This document shows positions 62,870-64,000 of a stretch of DNA of 64,000 nt, in pieces. The notes beneath the pieces are model-generated. The model searched no databases and was not told the DNA's origin. It was given only the letters and a program-made list of their open reading frames with translations. How positions within the stretch are numbered: the first letter of the stretch is position 1; each line of letters opens with the position of its first letter. Location of the stretch: positions 1,798,001 through 1,862,000 of the forward strand of contig NBAZ01000003.1 of the NCBI GenBank assembly GCA_002794735.1, given 5' to 3'. Position numbers and translations under genes: made by a program. The stretch is from Pyrrhoderma lamaoense (Eukaryota; Basidiomycota; Agaricomycetes; Hymenochaetales; Hymenochaetaceae).

Positions 62870-63925
62870 TTAAGCGTATACGAGTACCTCATAATCCTGA
62901 AACAAGACGGAAAAGCTGATGAGAATGCGCAGAGATACGAAACACGTCATGATAATAAAGATCGCATACCTCAACTTTGACCTCTTTGTCACCTACTGTA
63001 ACGTACGCGCCGTCAAGCTTAGGACTTGCTTTACCGGGAAAGAGGCCTGTAGCTCCGCCTCCACCTATGCCAAGTAAGCCGGACTTCTCTTTGGCGTGTG
63101 CTCGAGCAACGAAGAGAGGGGTTCCATCATCTTCGTGTCCGCCTTCTACGGGACGAGCGCCGAGCGATTCGGCGGAGAAGCGCCCGGAAGTGGGTACCCA
63201 GCGGACAGCTCGAGAATCTCCTATAAGAACTTCATAATATTTGACGTGAATAGCTTCGTGACTGTGACCGATGATACAACCGTAGTTAGGTCGGCATTTT
63301 CCAGGTTCTGGTTCCACGAGATACGTTACGTAATCCGTAAGAAGAGAAATAAGTGAAAAAAAAAATAACGATATTAATAATTAAGGACTGGAATGCGAAA
63401 AAAAAAATGAAAGAAGGGATAAGAATTCGCCAGTTTGAATGAAAGGGGGAGGGGGAAGATCAAAAGTAAATAAAGTGAAGTTACTTACGGATGCCGCCCT
63501 GGTTTTGGGTTTAATTTTATTTTGGGGAATGAAATGAAGCGGAAATGAAAAGAGGTGTATGTGAGTATATGCGCTAGAATTTTATACTTCTCCCTCTCCC
63601 ATGTAATTTTTGTGTTTTGGAAAGATTCTAAACTCACGATGTGCGGTGCGCGTCCGACGAACCAAGATTGTCCATCTTCCTCACCTCCAAGAATAAGTGC
63701 ACTCCGGATTTGGGGTTGGTCGATGAAGTCAGAGTATACCCAAGTTACGGGAGCGCGAGGTCCATTTCGCAAGTAATCTTCAGTGCGCTGTCTTGAAGCG
63801 ATCATCCAATTTTGGATCTCCCAAGCTTGAGCTTTCTCCTCTTCACCTTCCTTCTTATGTTTCTCGTGACTGTAGTAGGCACCACCTGCGAGAGCAGTCA
63901 GGCCTAGTGCGAGACCACCGGCAAG
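62870..63925 (-). CDS. DM9-repeat protein (5' partial)
   Basis: Stop at 62870-62872 after DYEVLVYA. Two DM9-like units are visible: SALILGGEEDGQSWFVGRAP with VTWVYSDFIDQPQ, and CIIGHSHEAIHVKYYEVLI + VRWVPTSG...DDGTPLFVARAH + GLFPGKASPKLDGAYV. DM9 units bind mannose-type sugars in characterised animal lectins; the role in fungi is unknown. Exons 63638-63925, a 10-nt microexon at 63489-63498, one ending near 63345, and 62970 on, plus 62870-62896. A preceding exon must lie beyond about 63933 or outside the window. The acceptor near 63340 is not a normal AG, so one lost base there is likely. Confidence 0.75.
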
Positions 63926-64000
63926 CTATTAGAAAGTGAGAGAGGATTGATGAGCTCATATGACTTGTATATGATGCATATAAAGACATGGGAAGGGAAG

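Noticed and set aside
1..63925. Programmed ribosomal frameshifting as the reason for the many frame breaks
   Set aside because: The sites share no slippery heptamer or downstream structure, occur up to five times in one gene and affect unrelated genes. Single-base loss in runs explains them better.

Overview
The window is from a filamentous basidiomycete, most likely an Agaricomycete. The signs are dense genes on both strands, many introns of about 45-80 nt with GT..AG ends and CTNAY-like branch points, DUF4045-gelsolin and Zn2Cys6 families, and a fungal arginine-specific carbamoyl-phosphate synthase subunit. I see no virus, plasmid, prophage, CRISPR array or intact transposon. It reads as an ordinary chromosomal segment of about 22 protein genes.

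Layout. 0-9 kb: a coiled-coil C2H2 protein (cut by the window edge), a DUF4045-gelsolin protein and a secreted GPI-type protein. 8.8-11.8 kb: a gene-poor stretch. 11.8-18 kb: an F-box protein, then CPA1 and an XPG-family nuclease sharing a divergent promoter. 18.4-24.2 kb: a 13-exon acidic nuclear-type protein whose middle is built from three tandem copies of a two-exon cassette, then complex I subunit NDUFB2. 24.6-30.5 kb: two paralogous Zn2Cys6 regulators in tandem. 31.4-42.3 kb: a GH63-like glycosidase, a single-pass cell-surface protein, a caprin-like RGG protein and a short-chain dehydrogenase. 42.6-49.8 kb: a membrane RING-H2 ligase with a split RING, a BSD-domain protein and a Cdc1/Ted1-type phosphoesterase. 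52.3-64 kb: a sugar transporter, PPT1, an H3K9-methyltransferase-like SET protein, MPC2, an Apq12-like membrane protein, a short unknown protein and a DM9-repeat protein running off the end. Most are housekeeping genes (arginine synthesis, mitochondrial import and respiration, GPI and lipid processing, chromatin, RNA granules). I see no pathway cluster.

About half of the genes are interrupted by apparent single-base losses. I count roughly 25 sites, and with one unresolved exception (the 5' end of the SET gene) every site lacks exactly one base, usually in a run of two or more identical bases. In the genes where I summed the exons, adding one base per site brings the total to a multiple of three. 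Nine neighbouring genes have none. The simplest explanation is residual deletion error in a long-read or homopolymer-sensitive assembly, not mass pseudogenization. I annotate these genes as probably functional and give the sites. All exon borders were read by eye from splice signals and reading frame.
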